Shown piece by piece: positions 1 through 11,660 of a DNA stretch of 64,000 nt. How positions within the stretch are numbered: the first letter of the stretch is position 1; each line of letters starts with the position of its first letter. The notes beneath the pieces were generated by a model. It ran no database searches. It was not told the DNA's origin and saw nothing but the letters and a program-made list of their open reading frames with translations. This DNA comes from Cyanoderma ruficeps (taxonomy: Eukaryota > Chordata > Aves > Passeriformes > Timaliidae), in contig VZDJ01007755.1 of the NCBI GenBank assembly GCA_008694505.1, forward strand, positions 5,420,936 to 5,484,935, given 5' to 3'. A program made the position numbers and the translations under genes.

Positions 1-769
1 AGAAACATAATCCTGATCCCATGTCACATAACCAACATCCCACCAAATCCCATGTTAACATAAACAGAGTAAAGAAAACCTCCAGGTGAAAATCAGGTCT
101 CTAACCCATCCTCATCTGTTTTTCTTTACTTTAAAATACTTTTGACAGTACTTCACACTGTGTTTTTCCAAAATAAAGCAGACAACAATCCAATGTCATG
201 ACTAATAAAGACACTTCAAGTAGTGTTTCTGAGTGGTTTTGAGATAGAGAGAGTAAGAAGCTGTATATAGAGAATAAAAAGCTGTTCTGACATCAAATAA
301 ATTTGGTTTCTTTGCCTAGATCTGCTAAATCATCCCACTGTGTGCTACCTGTTCCACCTACTCCATCAACAAAAACAAGTGAAAGGGTTCACCTCTCTCT
401 TGGGGTTGTGTCATCCCATTATCACCTGAGGCTTTGAAAGCATCTGCAGCTCTCAGCTGGTCCCTGGAACTGCAACTCTTCTGAGAACAGCAATTCATAC
501 TGCTCTGTAAAACCTTGTCTAAGAGCCACTCGCAGCCAAAGGCTCAAACAGCATTTCTGTGGCTTTCCAGAGGCTGATTTGAGGTGGCTCCACACCATCC
601 ACCTATCCCAGTTCCCCAGAGGAAAATCCTCTCAGTGCAGGGATCTGAGCCACTGTAACACTGTACTCCTCCATAGGCATGCAGGTGAATAAGGATGCAC
701 CCCACAGGTAATATTGGCCAAATTAATGTATCAAAGTCCCTAATAACAGCATACAGATGCTAAAGCCCC

Positions 770-1090
770 ACAGAAGCTCTCCTGCCCACTGGTAATTATT
801 TCTGCTGTGGGTGTTTCTGGCTTCACGGGGTGATTATAACACGTTCTCTCATTATTAGACTTTACAACTCCCATGTCAGGTCCCAGCCTAATTGTCTTAT
901 AGGTAAAACCCATTCAGAGCTAAATGAGGGATCCCGTGTCATGACAATTACTGTCTCAATTAGTGACATTATTAATATGTTCTAGCAAAAGAACAACTGC
1001 ACTTTACTGCATTAACAGGTGGCAATGTTTGAGTCCTAATTAGCATTATGGGACAGAAAATTATTAGACTACATCTAGAAAGGTCAAATT
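770..1090. promoter_or_regulatory. Candidate conserved noncoding element, ATTA-rich
   Basis: A repeat-free stretch with many homeodomain-type cores: GGTAATTATTTC, CTCATTATTAGAC, CCTAATTGTC, ACAATTACTG, TCAATTAGTGACATTATTAA and TCCTAATTAGCATTA. The motif density is visible; an enhancer role is inference. No repeat family or coding frame explains it. Confidence 0.35.
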
Positions 1091-3121
1091 AAAGGGTAAG
1101 AAAAGAACTATACTGTAGTAACTGTAGCCAGGGAGCCCATTTCAAGCTGTGGACCCCTTTGCAAGAAAAGGAAAAGCAAAAATCTTATCACACAGGGAAA
1201 AAATTCTGAAGGTATATGCTGTGTTCTTATAAGAAATCAATACTGCATTTGTAGAACAAATTACTTCACAAATGTCAACGTGCAGATGCACTGTTGGCTG
1301 CTGCTGCATTTAGAAACTCAGTCATAATTCACAGCAACAGCAAAAGCCTCCCCAAGCTGCTTTTTCATTGACCATTTAGCCAGCCATGGAATTCTTCTGC
1401 CTTTCAGACCCTATGTCCTTATATTATCTCCTTGGTTTCCACCCTCCTTTCCCGAGGAAATATGATCTGAGGATGATTCACAATGTAATACAGAAGAATA
1501 CAAAAATAACAGCTTTTACAAATAACAGCACTTGCAAATACTGCTGAAACTTCAAAACACAATACTAGGCAAATCTAGGGTCTCCGAAATTCCCAGGATT
1601 CCAATTAACCTTTTCTTTTGCGGTTTTTTGTGGGTTTTTTTTGTAGCCCAGCCATTCTGTTTTTTAACACTTTTTCTGTCCATTATGTTTTGTTTTCCCT
1701 AAGGATTATCTCATACAGTGTTTACAGAATTAGCAAGCGGGTTTTCAGAATATCACTAAATTGTTTGTTTGTGTGGAGGAATTAGTCTCAGTCTTTAAAG
1801 ACTGGACCTATTTTCCTTCAATAAAGCCCGTTTTCATATTTTCAGTCCTCACAGTTTCACTGCAATGGAGCTAAACAATATGGTATTTCACATGCAAACT
1901 TAGCCATGGAAATCCAGAACAAAGTCTTCAAGCTTCATGTCTAGGAATCCAGCAGGTCAAACAGTCTGAGAGGGTCTCAGGGCACTTTCCCAAATTATTT
2001 TGCACGTTTTTGTTTTGTTTGATTCTTTGTTTGTCTTGTATTTCAAAGCTGATTTAGATTGGAAACTCATCTTTGTCCAGAGTTTTTGACAGATACTATT
2101 AAATACTTTAGACATACTGGGAAAATCAGTAAATAATTAGATATTTAAGAAGATCTATATGTATTTTGTAAAATCTTATGTCCTTGTGACAGACATTGCC
2201 TGCTCTGCTGAAAAGCCTCTGTAGTTGATATGGTGCCAAAGCTGCCTTTCAGATTTTGTGTGGCCTCATTGAAGTTGGCCACGAAAGGAGGACTAACAGC
2301 CAAGGAACAGACACAAAAAGGAAAGAACACTTTGGGGATGGGAATAACACAAGACACTCTGTGAGGAGGCAGAATTTATATGAAAGTGAGCAGAATACTG
2401 TGCGCTGTACTGATTGCCATGCTCCTGGCAGCAGACAGATGTACTGAGTGAAGAGCTTCTCTCCCTTTATCATTATTATGGTTATTATTGCTGTTGAAAG
2501 GAAATGGTCCCTGAAAATTTATTGGTGACTGATGTGCTATTTCCTTTTCATTAGGTGTTGTTAGTACTCAATCTAAACTACACTTATCACTTAAACTCTC
2601 AGCATTTTTGATTTTTAAATAGTATTGCAGAATGTATTTTGTATGTAGTAAATCTGTACAAAAAATTCACTTCTTATTTAAACCTCAGTGGAGTTTTGAG
2701 ATTCATTGCACCAGAGCCAGGCTCTCATCCACACTCTTGACATCTCTCATATTCCTCCTTCTTGTTTTGCTAACAAAAGTGATTTCTAAAAATAATTTCC
2801 CATCTTCACAAGCAGTTAACTCACCTTTTCTTGTTAACTGCTTCTGTTTCTTTTATCTGACAAGGGAACAAGAGGGTTGATTTAAAGACTTCTGTTGTCT
2901 TCATATTTATAGAAAAAAACCAAAATATTTTGCTTTTCAGCACCCAGAGTATTTAGCAATGGAGGCTGAAATTACCCAGCCACTTCCATCACCAGCAAAG
3001 TGAACTCCTCACCCTGAATCCTCGAATCCTCCTTGTTGTCTCCTGTTTGCCTGTGGCATGATCTGCTGCTCTACTCTCACCTTTGTGCACACAGGCTGAA
3101 AGACTGATGGCAGAAACACTC
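1091..3121. other. Unique intronic sequence, no feature recognised
   Basis: AT-rich unique DNA with T-rich patches near 1615-1650 and 2010-2030. The short frames at 2145-2473 and 2632-2880 (60 to 82 residues) lack similarity to known families and have no supporting splice or promoter context. The same applies to 1-769. Confidence 0.6.
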
Positions 3122-3363
3122 AGTCACAGAACTGCTCAACCTGGTAAAGACCTTTAAGATCAAGGTAAAGTTGGAGACCTTTAAGGTCAAAGTCCAACCA
3201 CTCACTTAGCACTTTCAAGTCCACCACTAAACCATGTCCAAAGCACCACATCTACATGCCTTTTAAATACCTCCAGGAATGGTGACTCAAGCACTTCCCT
3301 AGCCACCCTGTTCCAATGCTTGACAACCCTTTCTTGGTGAAGAAATTTTTCCTTATATCCAAC
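3122..3363 (-). mobile_element. CR1 LINE 3' end, 5'-truncated
   Basis: The minus strand reads as the 3' untranslated end of avian CR1: GGATATAAGGAAAAATTTCTTC, a CATTGGAACAGGGTGGCTAG block, CACCATTCCTGGAGGTATTTAAAAG, ATGTAGATGTGGTGCTTTGG, a block starting GGTTTAGTGGTGGACTTG, then GGTTGGACTTTGACCTTAAAGG. Near its 3' terminus the 'gacctttaag(a/g)tcaa' segment is present twice (plus strand 3149-3163 and 3176-3190). Overlapping open frames on either strand are not genes. Confidence 0.92.
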
Positions 3364-4396
3364 CTTTTGAGATTTCTGAGCTTTTAAAACAGGCAAAAAA
3401 GAATCTTTAATAAACAGTGAAGAAGAATATTTAAAATATGTTAGAACAGGAATTTCCATCAATAAAGACACGGAGTTGAAGCATGCTGGGTCAGAACTCT
3501 CCAAAGTTGGCTTTCCCACTCTGAAAGCATATTGCTATTGCTATGCCTGGAGGGACTGCTCCCGTTTGGAAAACTCTCCTGGTGTGTGAAGGTTGAGGAT
3601 CTCGGTCTGCACTGCGCAAACAGTGATTAGCCATGCAGAGCACTCATCTTGGATTTTCATTCCTTGTTTGTTTGTTAATCGTGACCCTATCACATTGTTC
3701 CTTTATGGGAAACATTAACTGAAGTAAAGCTCTGGATGGATTTTGACATTTGACTGATTTTTTTTTGTCAAATCCATAGCATATTCACCAATCAAAAAAA
3801 TAGCACCGTTTCCTCCCCAGCTTCTTTTCATATCCATTATTACTCTGTTGACAGGTTAACCTGCAGGACACAGAAACCTAAATATCTTCACTTTGAACTG
3901 ATAACTTTCAGAAAGCACACAGAGCCTCTGGAAGTCCTTACGTAAAGGGTACATTATCTCTTTTAACATAACAGAGCTTTCCTTTCAAATAAATGACCCA
4001 TGACCTCAAACAGTCTTCAACCTTCATGCTTTCCACCCTCTCTCTTTTTCTCTACTAAAATATGGATTAAAATCACATTTTTGTCTGATGCTCTTTCATC
4101 ATGACTTTGAATGAGTGTGAAACCTTCCCTGGAAATAAATGATTGTGTTAATTTCCCAACAGCTATTCAGAAAATGAAAATGCCTTCATAAGTCATGCCT
4201 TTATAGATTTGATTGAGAGTCTATTTTCAGGCAGAAGGGAACAGTCACATTTATTTCAGAGTTCCCCAGATCAGGCTCCATTTTTCCTCTCCCTTCTTTA
4301 ACTCTCTAAATATGTGTTTTATAACATACTTATGATACTCACGTGACTATTTTTAATCCACTAGATTTATGCTTAGACCTCTAGAATAATAATATT

Positions 4397-4526
4397 ACTT
4401 GGATTGGGAAAGACCTCTAAAATCATGAGTCCAACCATTAACCCAGCATGGCCAAGTTCACCACTAAGTCATGTCCCTGAGTGCCATATCTACACATGTA
4501 GATGCCTCAGGGATGGTGACTCCAGT
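4397..4526 (-). mobile_element. CR1 LINE 3' end, short fragment
   Basis: The plus strand reads GGGAAAGACCTCTAAAATCA, GAGTCCAACCATTAACCCAG, then a block with CATGGCCAAG, TCACCACTAAGTCATGTCCC and GGGATGGTGACTCCAG. This is the reverse complement of the last 130 bp of a CR1 of the same type as the one at 3122. Both lie on the same strand about 1 kb apart, so they may be independent insertions or parts of one rearranged locus. Confidence 0.88.
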
Positions 4527-5501
4527 ATAACAATTTAGCATCTCATGTGGTGTATGCTCAGAATGGATATTGTATCTCTCTGCAAGGGAGCATACTTTGC
4601 TCCTAGTTTTCCCTACGGGATAAAAGCAGGTTGGGGTTTTTTTTTTATTATTATTTTTTGAAAATTTTTTGGTCTGTTAAGAAAAGCTAGAGACAGCTGC
4701 TTAGTTTTGGAGCTCTTGTCTCCACTAACATCCTCATTTGTTCTTATGGGAAGATTCATTTTCTTCTTTCCAATCAGAACCAGTGGTCAAATGCAAAATG
4801 TGAATGGCACATAAGGAAGTAAATAAGGTACCGTGTGAGGGGAAATTTGGTTGGTTAGAGCACAGGTCTAGGATATAAGGACAATAATAGAGCTCTAAAA
4901 GTGCCATATGGTGACTAAAAGGCTCAATTTGTTTCAGAAGCGCTGCATTATACTAGATAAAAGACCTTTTATATCAGCTTCTTTATATCTCATCTTTGCA
5001 AATCGAGCCTGCTTTCTTCCTTCACCCATTTACATATTTTCCTGTTGTTAATAGCAAATGAAAGAAAGCTCCAAATTTCTCAAGATCCATTCAAAAAATC
5101 AGATTCGTTCTTTACAAGCTTGTAAATGTATGGATAGTCTTAGAACTAGTAAATATATCTATTACACTTCTGCCCAAGACAAATATAATAAAATAGGCTG
5201 TATGGAGAGTGACAGGAGTTATCTATAAAATCAGATTTCAGTAGCATATTTCAGATGAGATTTTTAATCAGCTAGACTGTGAAATACGTCACTTGCGTTT
5301 TTTACTTTCAATTGACATAATATCAGTTTCATGTATACATACTAAAATATATGTTATCTATATTTCAGATTTACAGAAAATAAAGCAAATGTGCTTTTAG
5401 GAAAGGAAATTAATATCTGCCTACAAAGAAAACAAATTACATTGGTTTGCTAGTTATATACACCCCTAATTTAACCAAAACAAGCTTTATATCTAAGTAA
5501 T

Positions 5502-6165
5502 TGGCATGGTTTACATGGAGCTAGCAACTAAGTACCATGCAGATGCTTGGTCACTCCTTGCTCTCCTCTGGTGGAGAGGAGAATGGGGGGAAAAAAAAAG
5601 AGTAAGTCTCATTAATTGAGATAAGAACATGTTAATAACTGAAGCAAAATATAATGCTACTAATAATACTAATGACAGCAATAAAATTAATAACAGTGGT
5701 GATATACTAATATCACTCATGTAATACTAGTAATACTAATGATAGAAATAGAGTTAATAATAGCAATGAAAAGGAGAGAGAGGGCAATAAAACCCAACAG
5801 AAAGAAGTGATGCCCAACACAGATGCTCACCAACCACTGACTGATGCCCAGCCCATCCCTGAGTGGGGATTGGTGGCTCCTGGCCAACTCCCCCAGTTTA
5901 TGTACTGAGTTCTAAGGTATGGAATATCCCTTTGGCCAGTTCAGGTCAGCTGTCCCAGCTGTGATCCCTCCCAGCTTCTTGTGCATCTGCTCAGTGGCAG
6001 AGGATGAGAACCTGAAAAGGCCTTGACTTGGGGTAAACACTGCTTAGCAACAAACAATTAAAACAGCAATGAGTTATCAACACTATTCTCATACTGCATC
6101 CAAAACACAGCACTGCACCAGCTACTATGAAGAAAATTGCCTCTAATGCAAATGAAACCATGACA
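5502..6165 (-). mobile_element. Solo ERVL-type LTR, complete, 664 bp
   Basis: An endogenous-retrovirus long terminal repeat in the same orientation as NKAIN3. On the minus strand it starts TGTCATGGTTTC and ends AACCATGCCA, so the termini are TG...CA. It contains the usual avian ERVL LTR blocks in order: the promoter-proximal part around 5900-6160, a segment ending in GGGTTTTATTGCC near 5790, an imperfect ATT/ACT-rich stretch at about 5630-5760, and a terminal block with TACTTAGTTGCTAGC. The flanks are GTAAT at 5497-5501 and GTAAT at 6166-6170, a perfect 5-bp target duplication. No internal gag, pol or env sequence is present, so the provirus has collapsed by LTR-LTR recombination. The family assignment is from memory of avian repeats. 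Confidence 0.93.
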
Positions 6166-7599
6166 GTAATTGAATTCTTTGGGTTTTCATTTCTGTACAA
6201 ATAATAAAAATATACATTTGATATATATAGGACTTTGTTTTAATCTTCCTTAGCACGAATCAAAGGTCACTCAGTTAACAGCACTAGAAATACAGCAATG
6301 TCTGTGTGAAGTGAGAATTAAGCCATATTCTCCTTTTGACACAGCTTTTTCTTTTCTGAGATGTAGTATCTTGTGCAGTTCTCTCGGCAGCAAAGACACC
6401 ATCTTTGCCAAGGGCATAAAATGTATTGCCTGGCACACCAAAAAAACCCTCATATTAATGCAGATCTGATGCTTTAGAGTAGGAGTTGGTTTGCCATATA
6501 CTCCTCAAAAACATAGTAAATGATAATTGCTATTTTTATTAACTATCTCACTTACTGAGTTACTTGCAGTGGTTTAGAAAGCAAGCAAACTGGACTGATC
6601 CCAAAAAATCACAGATATAAGTTTCTTTGATATCCTGGTAGCCAGAGGCAATATTCAGTCCCTTCTGATAGACATGCAGTATCTTTTAATCAGATACTGG
6701 CCCTTCTCTATACAGTCAGGCAAAAATCTGAGAAGTATGCAGCAGAGAAATGAAAACTGTCTGGGAAAATGTTTTGAGACAGAATTGTATCATAAGAACA
6801 TTTAGAAACAAGCGTCAGAAGCTCAAGCACAATAGAAGGCAGAGTGGACCATAAGGGTACAGAGTACTCTGTTCTTGAACAACCAGTGTTCTTGGAAAAA
6901 GAGGGAGGAACTACTGCAGAGACTTTTAGCAGTGAAAGCTGGCCAAAGAAAAATGAAAAAAGGAGATGTTAGGGAAGACCAAAAGAATGTCTCTTCCCTT
7001 CCCTTTAACCTCTCTCCTTCAGGTTCATTGCTTAAAAAAACAAAACAAAAGAAAACAAAAACCAACATCAGGAAAACCTCACTGTGGTGTTCCAGAAGCA
7101 CACCCAGTGAAGAATCAAAGAGAGAAGTGTTATGGCCTGGGGAGTACGAGTTTCCCTGCACCATAAATAAATGAGTGCACAAATCATAGAGCCATGTATT
7201 TTTCATGAGAGAAAAGATGGACACCAGCATGTAATAAGAGACTGACATTTTATGATATAAAATGTTCTTCTCATAGTTAACTAAAAAAAATGAGCTAGTG
7301 AAAGCATTAGATGAGAAAAATAAAACATGGAGAATATATAAGGATTTTGTTTTAAAAGCGACATTTTTAATACCTATATGCACCTTGATTTGGAGTGTCC
7401 TGTATCCTCAAACACATTTGATTTCTGAAAAGACCAAAATCTGGCCATGAGCCATAGTGCCTAAATATCATATAAAAAGATTAATTTCTGCCACATAATT
7501 TAAAAAAAGGTGAAACCCTTCCATAATATCCATTCTTATTTTGTTAAATTCAGCCCAGTATTTTTAATCACTGATTTAAAGGAAAAGTATTTCCCTAGG
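6166..7599. other. Unique intronic sequence with long chance frame
   Basis: Holds a 186-codon open frame on the minus strand (6823-7383). The product is Phe/Ser/Leu-rich, mirrors A-rich plus-strand tracts such as AAACAAAACAAAAGAAAACA, shows no recognisable domain, and overlaps plus-strand frames of 66 and 99 codons. I consider it noncoding. Confidence 0.6.
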
Positions 7600-8000
7600 G
7601 TTTCATTAAGCCTTGATGCTCAATGAACTACACACACGTATGGTTGCTGCCACGTGCTCTTGGCTTGTGTGAGCGAGCTGTGCTGCACAAAACTGTCATT
7701 TCTGACTTTTAATTCTTATTAGTAATTGAATGATTGATTGCTTCGAAATCAAACCATTAGCAGGGGTGCAAGCAGGAACACACTGCAATCCAGCTGGGAG
7801 ACCTCTGCAGAGCAAAGGTCTGACCAGGTGTACGGGAGCATTAGGAGGGCTGTATTTCCAGTGAGCATTACTGAAGTGTCACAAGCCATCATCACCTTAC
7901 CCTGTAATTTCCTGTGTTTACTTTGCAGATGTCTAACACATGTAACAGGGAGGCCCTAGCACCCTCCCACGCTGGAAAGCTGAGACAGAGTTTCCTGAAT
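7600..8000. promoter_or_regulatory. Candidate conserved noncoding element
   Basis: A repeat-free, moderately GC-richer stretch with CACGTG (in GCCACGTGCTC), ATTAGTAATTGAATGATTGA and TGCATT-like words. A weak acceptor-like TTTACTTTGCAG|ATG occurs near 7930 on the plus strand, but the frame after it is short and unlike any protein I know. Confidence 0.3.
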
Positions 8001-8101
8001 TCAGTAAGAGGCGTAGCATGTTACATCCTTTATTAGGGTTAGCAGAAAGTATGGGCTGCATTGAGTATTTTTAAATACTCATCCAAACTTGATCCATTCC
8101 C

Positions 8102-8115
8102 TTTTTTTTTTTTTT
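8102..8115. repeat. Homopolymer tracts (representative: T14)
   Basis: Single-base runs of 12 or more occur at 8102-8115 (T), 9344-9357 (T), 14882-14896 (T), 21751-21762 (T), 33101-33113 (T), 45841-45854 (A), 57321-57334 (A) and 61954-61966 (A). None shows a convincing retrogene or SINE body beside it. Confidence 0.85.
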
Positions 8116-8919
8116 CTAATCAAACAACTCAGAGGGCAATTATCTTGATATACTAAAGTAAAAGGGCTGATCAGAAACAATTAGTATTTGTAATACTTGC
8201 TTCACCTGCTAGCAGTGGACTTCAACACCCTCCACTCCTTCACAATGCCATTTAAATCTTGTTTAAACAGCTTCAGTGTTTTTATTTCTTCAGCTGTGAC
8301 TGTTGGACCATTTACTAGTCACGGCTCTCAATATGATAATGGCTTTGCAATTTTCAGGTACCTGTTCCAGATCTGTTTTCCTTCAAGTTTACTTTATGAA
8401 CATATTTGTTCTTGAGTTACTATTTAGCATGAACACAATAATGTATCCAGAGTGGAATAAAAGTAACACTCACACACAACTAATTTTAGAGGATTTTTCT
8501 GTCAGCTCCTGGCCCTCCTAATATATGCATTTATGTGACTCTCCATATCTCTGCTTTTTGCTTTTGTTGTGCTAAAATACATTTATATTGACAGACCACA
8601 TTTGAATTGAATAAGTAAACCCCTTGTTGAAAAGAAAATCAATCCTGTTTGGATTCTGAACATAACACTTTTCAAGTAGGAAAAAAAAAAATCCCCAATT
8701 AAACACGTGCATGAAACCACACAGACAAAAGTACAGACTGATCTTTCAAAATCATATCCTTTAAATATGTATGTAATAAAAATGGGCCAGTTTTTTTCAT
8801 AGCCACTATCAAGTAATGAGAGAAAAGAAAGGGATTCAAAATGACCTGCTGAAAAGACGAAGTGATTTCCATTTTTCTGCATTCTCATTCTCTTTTTATG
8901 GTGATTTAACTCATTTTGC

Positions 8920-9110
8920 AGCTGTCCTATGCCTACCTCCGGAATCCAAATCTTAGGCTTTTAGCAAGAGTTTAGCCTGTCAATTTTTATCAGGGGCTTC
9001 TGAAGCTGCTAATAATTTACATCACTGGATGTAGACTGCCATTAACATTGAGCCTGGTTAAATGAAATATTCCTGAATCCTAACTGACCATCTTTAATGA
9101 GGCTATTATA
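8920..9110. promoter_or_regulatory. Candidate conserved noncoding element
   Basis: Contains TTTTTATCAGGGGCTTC, GCTAATAATTTACATCA, GCCATTAACATTGAGC and TTTAATGAGGCTATTATAA. It is a clean unique sequence between repeat-free AT-rich flanks. The regulatory role is inferred from motif content only. Confidence 0.28.
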
Positions 9111-11299
9111 ACTCAGTGTTCAGTAGTTCTGCATCCAGTATGTCCTTGATATTCCCAAGGAACTCATTCATTGTGGGCTTTCCATTTAAAAATTCACATG
9201 AAAATGAAAGGATGTTAAGGATAAAAAAATAACAGCACTCATTATGGATCAGCTTCAGGTCTACTAGCTGGTCTAATCTCCGTATATATACCAATAAATT
9301 TAGTTTCCCAGAAAACATTTAAAACTTTTTGGTTTTAACCCTCTTTTTTTTTTTTTTAAATCCCACAAACATTTCTCTGGCATCTAGAACAACATAATAC
9401 AAGTCTATGAACATAATTAAGGATTATTTACATGAGTGAAGATTTCTAGGACTGAATCTTCAGCTCCTCAATCCCATCTCACACCTTCCGTTGTTTTACA
9501 GTCAGATTGATAAGAATTATTTCAATAAAGCCTGAGTCTGAGCATGCCTAACATATCCCCAGAGATTATAAAAAAGCACATCTTCTCCTTTGTTTCTTTC
9601 TCTGCAGTCCTGGATTACTTAACTCTTGAGGGAGCTCTGGGATGCACTTTCTGTCTAAACGTCTGAATGAAAGTTGCCACGGTGATGTATTGCTAAAGAG
9701 GAGATAAAACATTATTCTTCAGAGCCAAGAGACCTCCTTACTCTGGAAATAGTCTTTAAACTCAAATGCAGTCCTAAACCAAGACATCTCAGGGCAAAGA
9801 AGTAGAAGATAAAAGCTGTCATGACTCTTCCCACATACATTGTGGAGAACCAAAAACATTCAGCGTGTTACTCAACTAAAATTCAAGAAAATTACAGAGA
9901 GGCCATCAAGAGAAACAGCATAGACACTGCTGGCTACAATAAAACGAGCATTTACCTTCCTCTCCTTAGTGGGAACTCTAAACATCACAGGCTACTGCCT
10001 TGTACAACTTTTCAGCCCTATCCTTGTCCAAGAGACTTTGCATATCCGACTGCTGCAATCTTACTACTTTTCTCTACAATTTGCTGATAAAATGGATTAT
10101 TTCACTGAGGCTAAAGGACAGAGATAGGACACGTCCTTTTCTTTGTCTTGTATTAGTTCCTTTTCTTCTCATAAGGTTTAACTATTTTACTTTTTCTAAA
10201 AATGTGTGTTAGCTCCATGCTCTCTGCTCCATCCTCTATAAATTCTTACATCTCAAACCGTGTGATCACGACATCAGCTGCATCTTTGTGCCAAATTCAG
10301 TCTCAGTGTTACCCACACTGTTACCTCCTCGCTTCTCCACTTGGTGTTCTCATAGTCTCTCCTTGTCCCCACACCTTCTCTGGTTTTTAATCCCCATCAG
10401 CTCCTAAAGTCCCTTAGATGCTATCCACAGTCACAGTTCTCACACACATCTCTTCAGCCATGGTGTGACTCCCTGATCATGTCACTTTATGTTTCTCTCC
10501 TTTCTCTCTCCCTCTCCCTGTTTTCAGGAATGTTGACACTTCCAAAAGCAAAACTTCTGCCTCTTCCACAGAAGGTACTTTCATATTCCTTTTTTTTTTC
10601 AACTACTGTATTATCTCAGTTACTTTGATATAAAATATTAAAATTGGTTTTGATTAGCTTCCCTTTCCTTCCTTTTATGTTCATATCAGTATTCTTGCAC
10701 AAAAACTAATCTTCTTACTTCTCCCCTTATAACTGTTCTAAATTCCTCTGTTCTCCTCCACTGTTATCTAAAACTGTGTTATGGCTACAGCTTTATTTTT
10801 TCTTTGTGTTTTATCAGAACAACAAATCACCCCCTTTTTTTTTTGACATTTTGGACCTCTTCTTTCAGAAATGAACTTACAACTATTTATAGCAACAAAA
10901 GAGGAGCAGTGCCTGGAAGGGCAAAGTGTGCTTCCTAAGACTGGAATGAGTAATCTGTCACAGGATGTACACAAGAGTGCATGCTCATTAAAAATGCATG
11001 TTAATTCCTTAAGCAGTGCCCCTCATAGCCTTTCTAACAAAGCAATGTTCCTCATAGCCTCTCTAACACAGCCTAAGCCTTCGACTCTTAGCTGGCACTT
11101 CTCAGAAAATAGATATTAACAAAGTCTTGCAGTAGCTGCGATGAATAGAAAACAGTTGATCCTTCAGCTCTCTGTGAAGTGAAAATCACTTTTAGTGGCA
11201 GAAAATTAGACCTTTATTCTTTCTGGTCCAGAGGGAACTTTCAAATGGCATATACTCATCTCCATTTACTGGCAGTATCTCTGCAGGCTTTATCCTTGG
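9111..11299. other. Unique intronic sequence, pyrimidine-rich part
   Basis: From about 10000 to 10760 the plus strand is notably C/T-rich (CTCTCCTTTCTCTCTCCCTC), which keeps frames open without sign of coding. A 29-bp tandem duplication lies at 11021-11078. The similarly empty 8001-8919 block holds a T14 tract and short chance frames. Confidence 0.6.
11021..11078 (+). repeat. 29-bp imperfect tandem duplication
   Basis: CCTCATAGCCTTTCTAACA at 11021 recurs as CCTCATAGCCTCTCTAACA at 11050, a period of 29 bp with a few differences. It is not part of a known family that I recognise. Confidence 0.85.
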
Positions 11300-11660
11300 G
11301 AGACTGGTAGTTTTATGCCATTTAAGATTAATTGAGCAAGGTTAGGAATTAAATTAATATGTTTTCATTAATATTTGAAAAACATATTACCACTGCCTAT
11401 AAGATTATTTGTAGCTCTCTGTGCACCACAATATTATTAATAGGTACTGTCTAAATGAAAAACTTCTATTCAGAATGTGTCTGATATTGTGAATTAAAAT
11501 ACATACTGCAAGGTGAGCACATGTAATAAATATATTATTAAAATAAATGTATATGTGCATTAGCTAATTATTTAGCGCACTCTTCCCAACTAGCAGCAGA
11601 ATAAATCCATTTGTATGGCACAATTCCATAAATTAGTCACACCATGAGTAAACTGACCTT
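11300..11660. promoter_or_regulatory. Candidate conserved noncoding element, ATTA-rich
   Basis: Dense TAAT cores: AAGATTAATTGAG, AATTAAATTAATATG, TTCATTAATATTTG, AATATTATTAATAGG and GCATTAGCTAATTATTTAG. There are no repeats and no open frame of note. Conservation is not tested. Confidence 0.33.

Noticed and set aside
7900..7935. Acceptor-like TTTACTTTGCAG on the plus strand
   Set aside because: It lies on the strand opposite NKAIN3, and no plausible exon with a donor and an informative frame follows.
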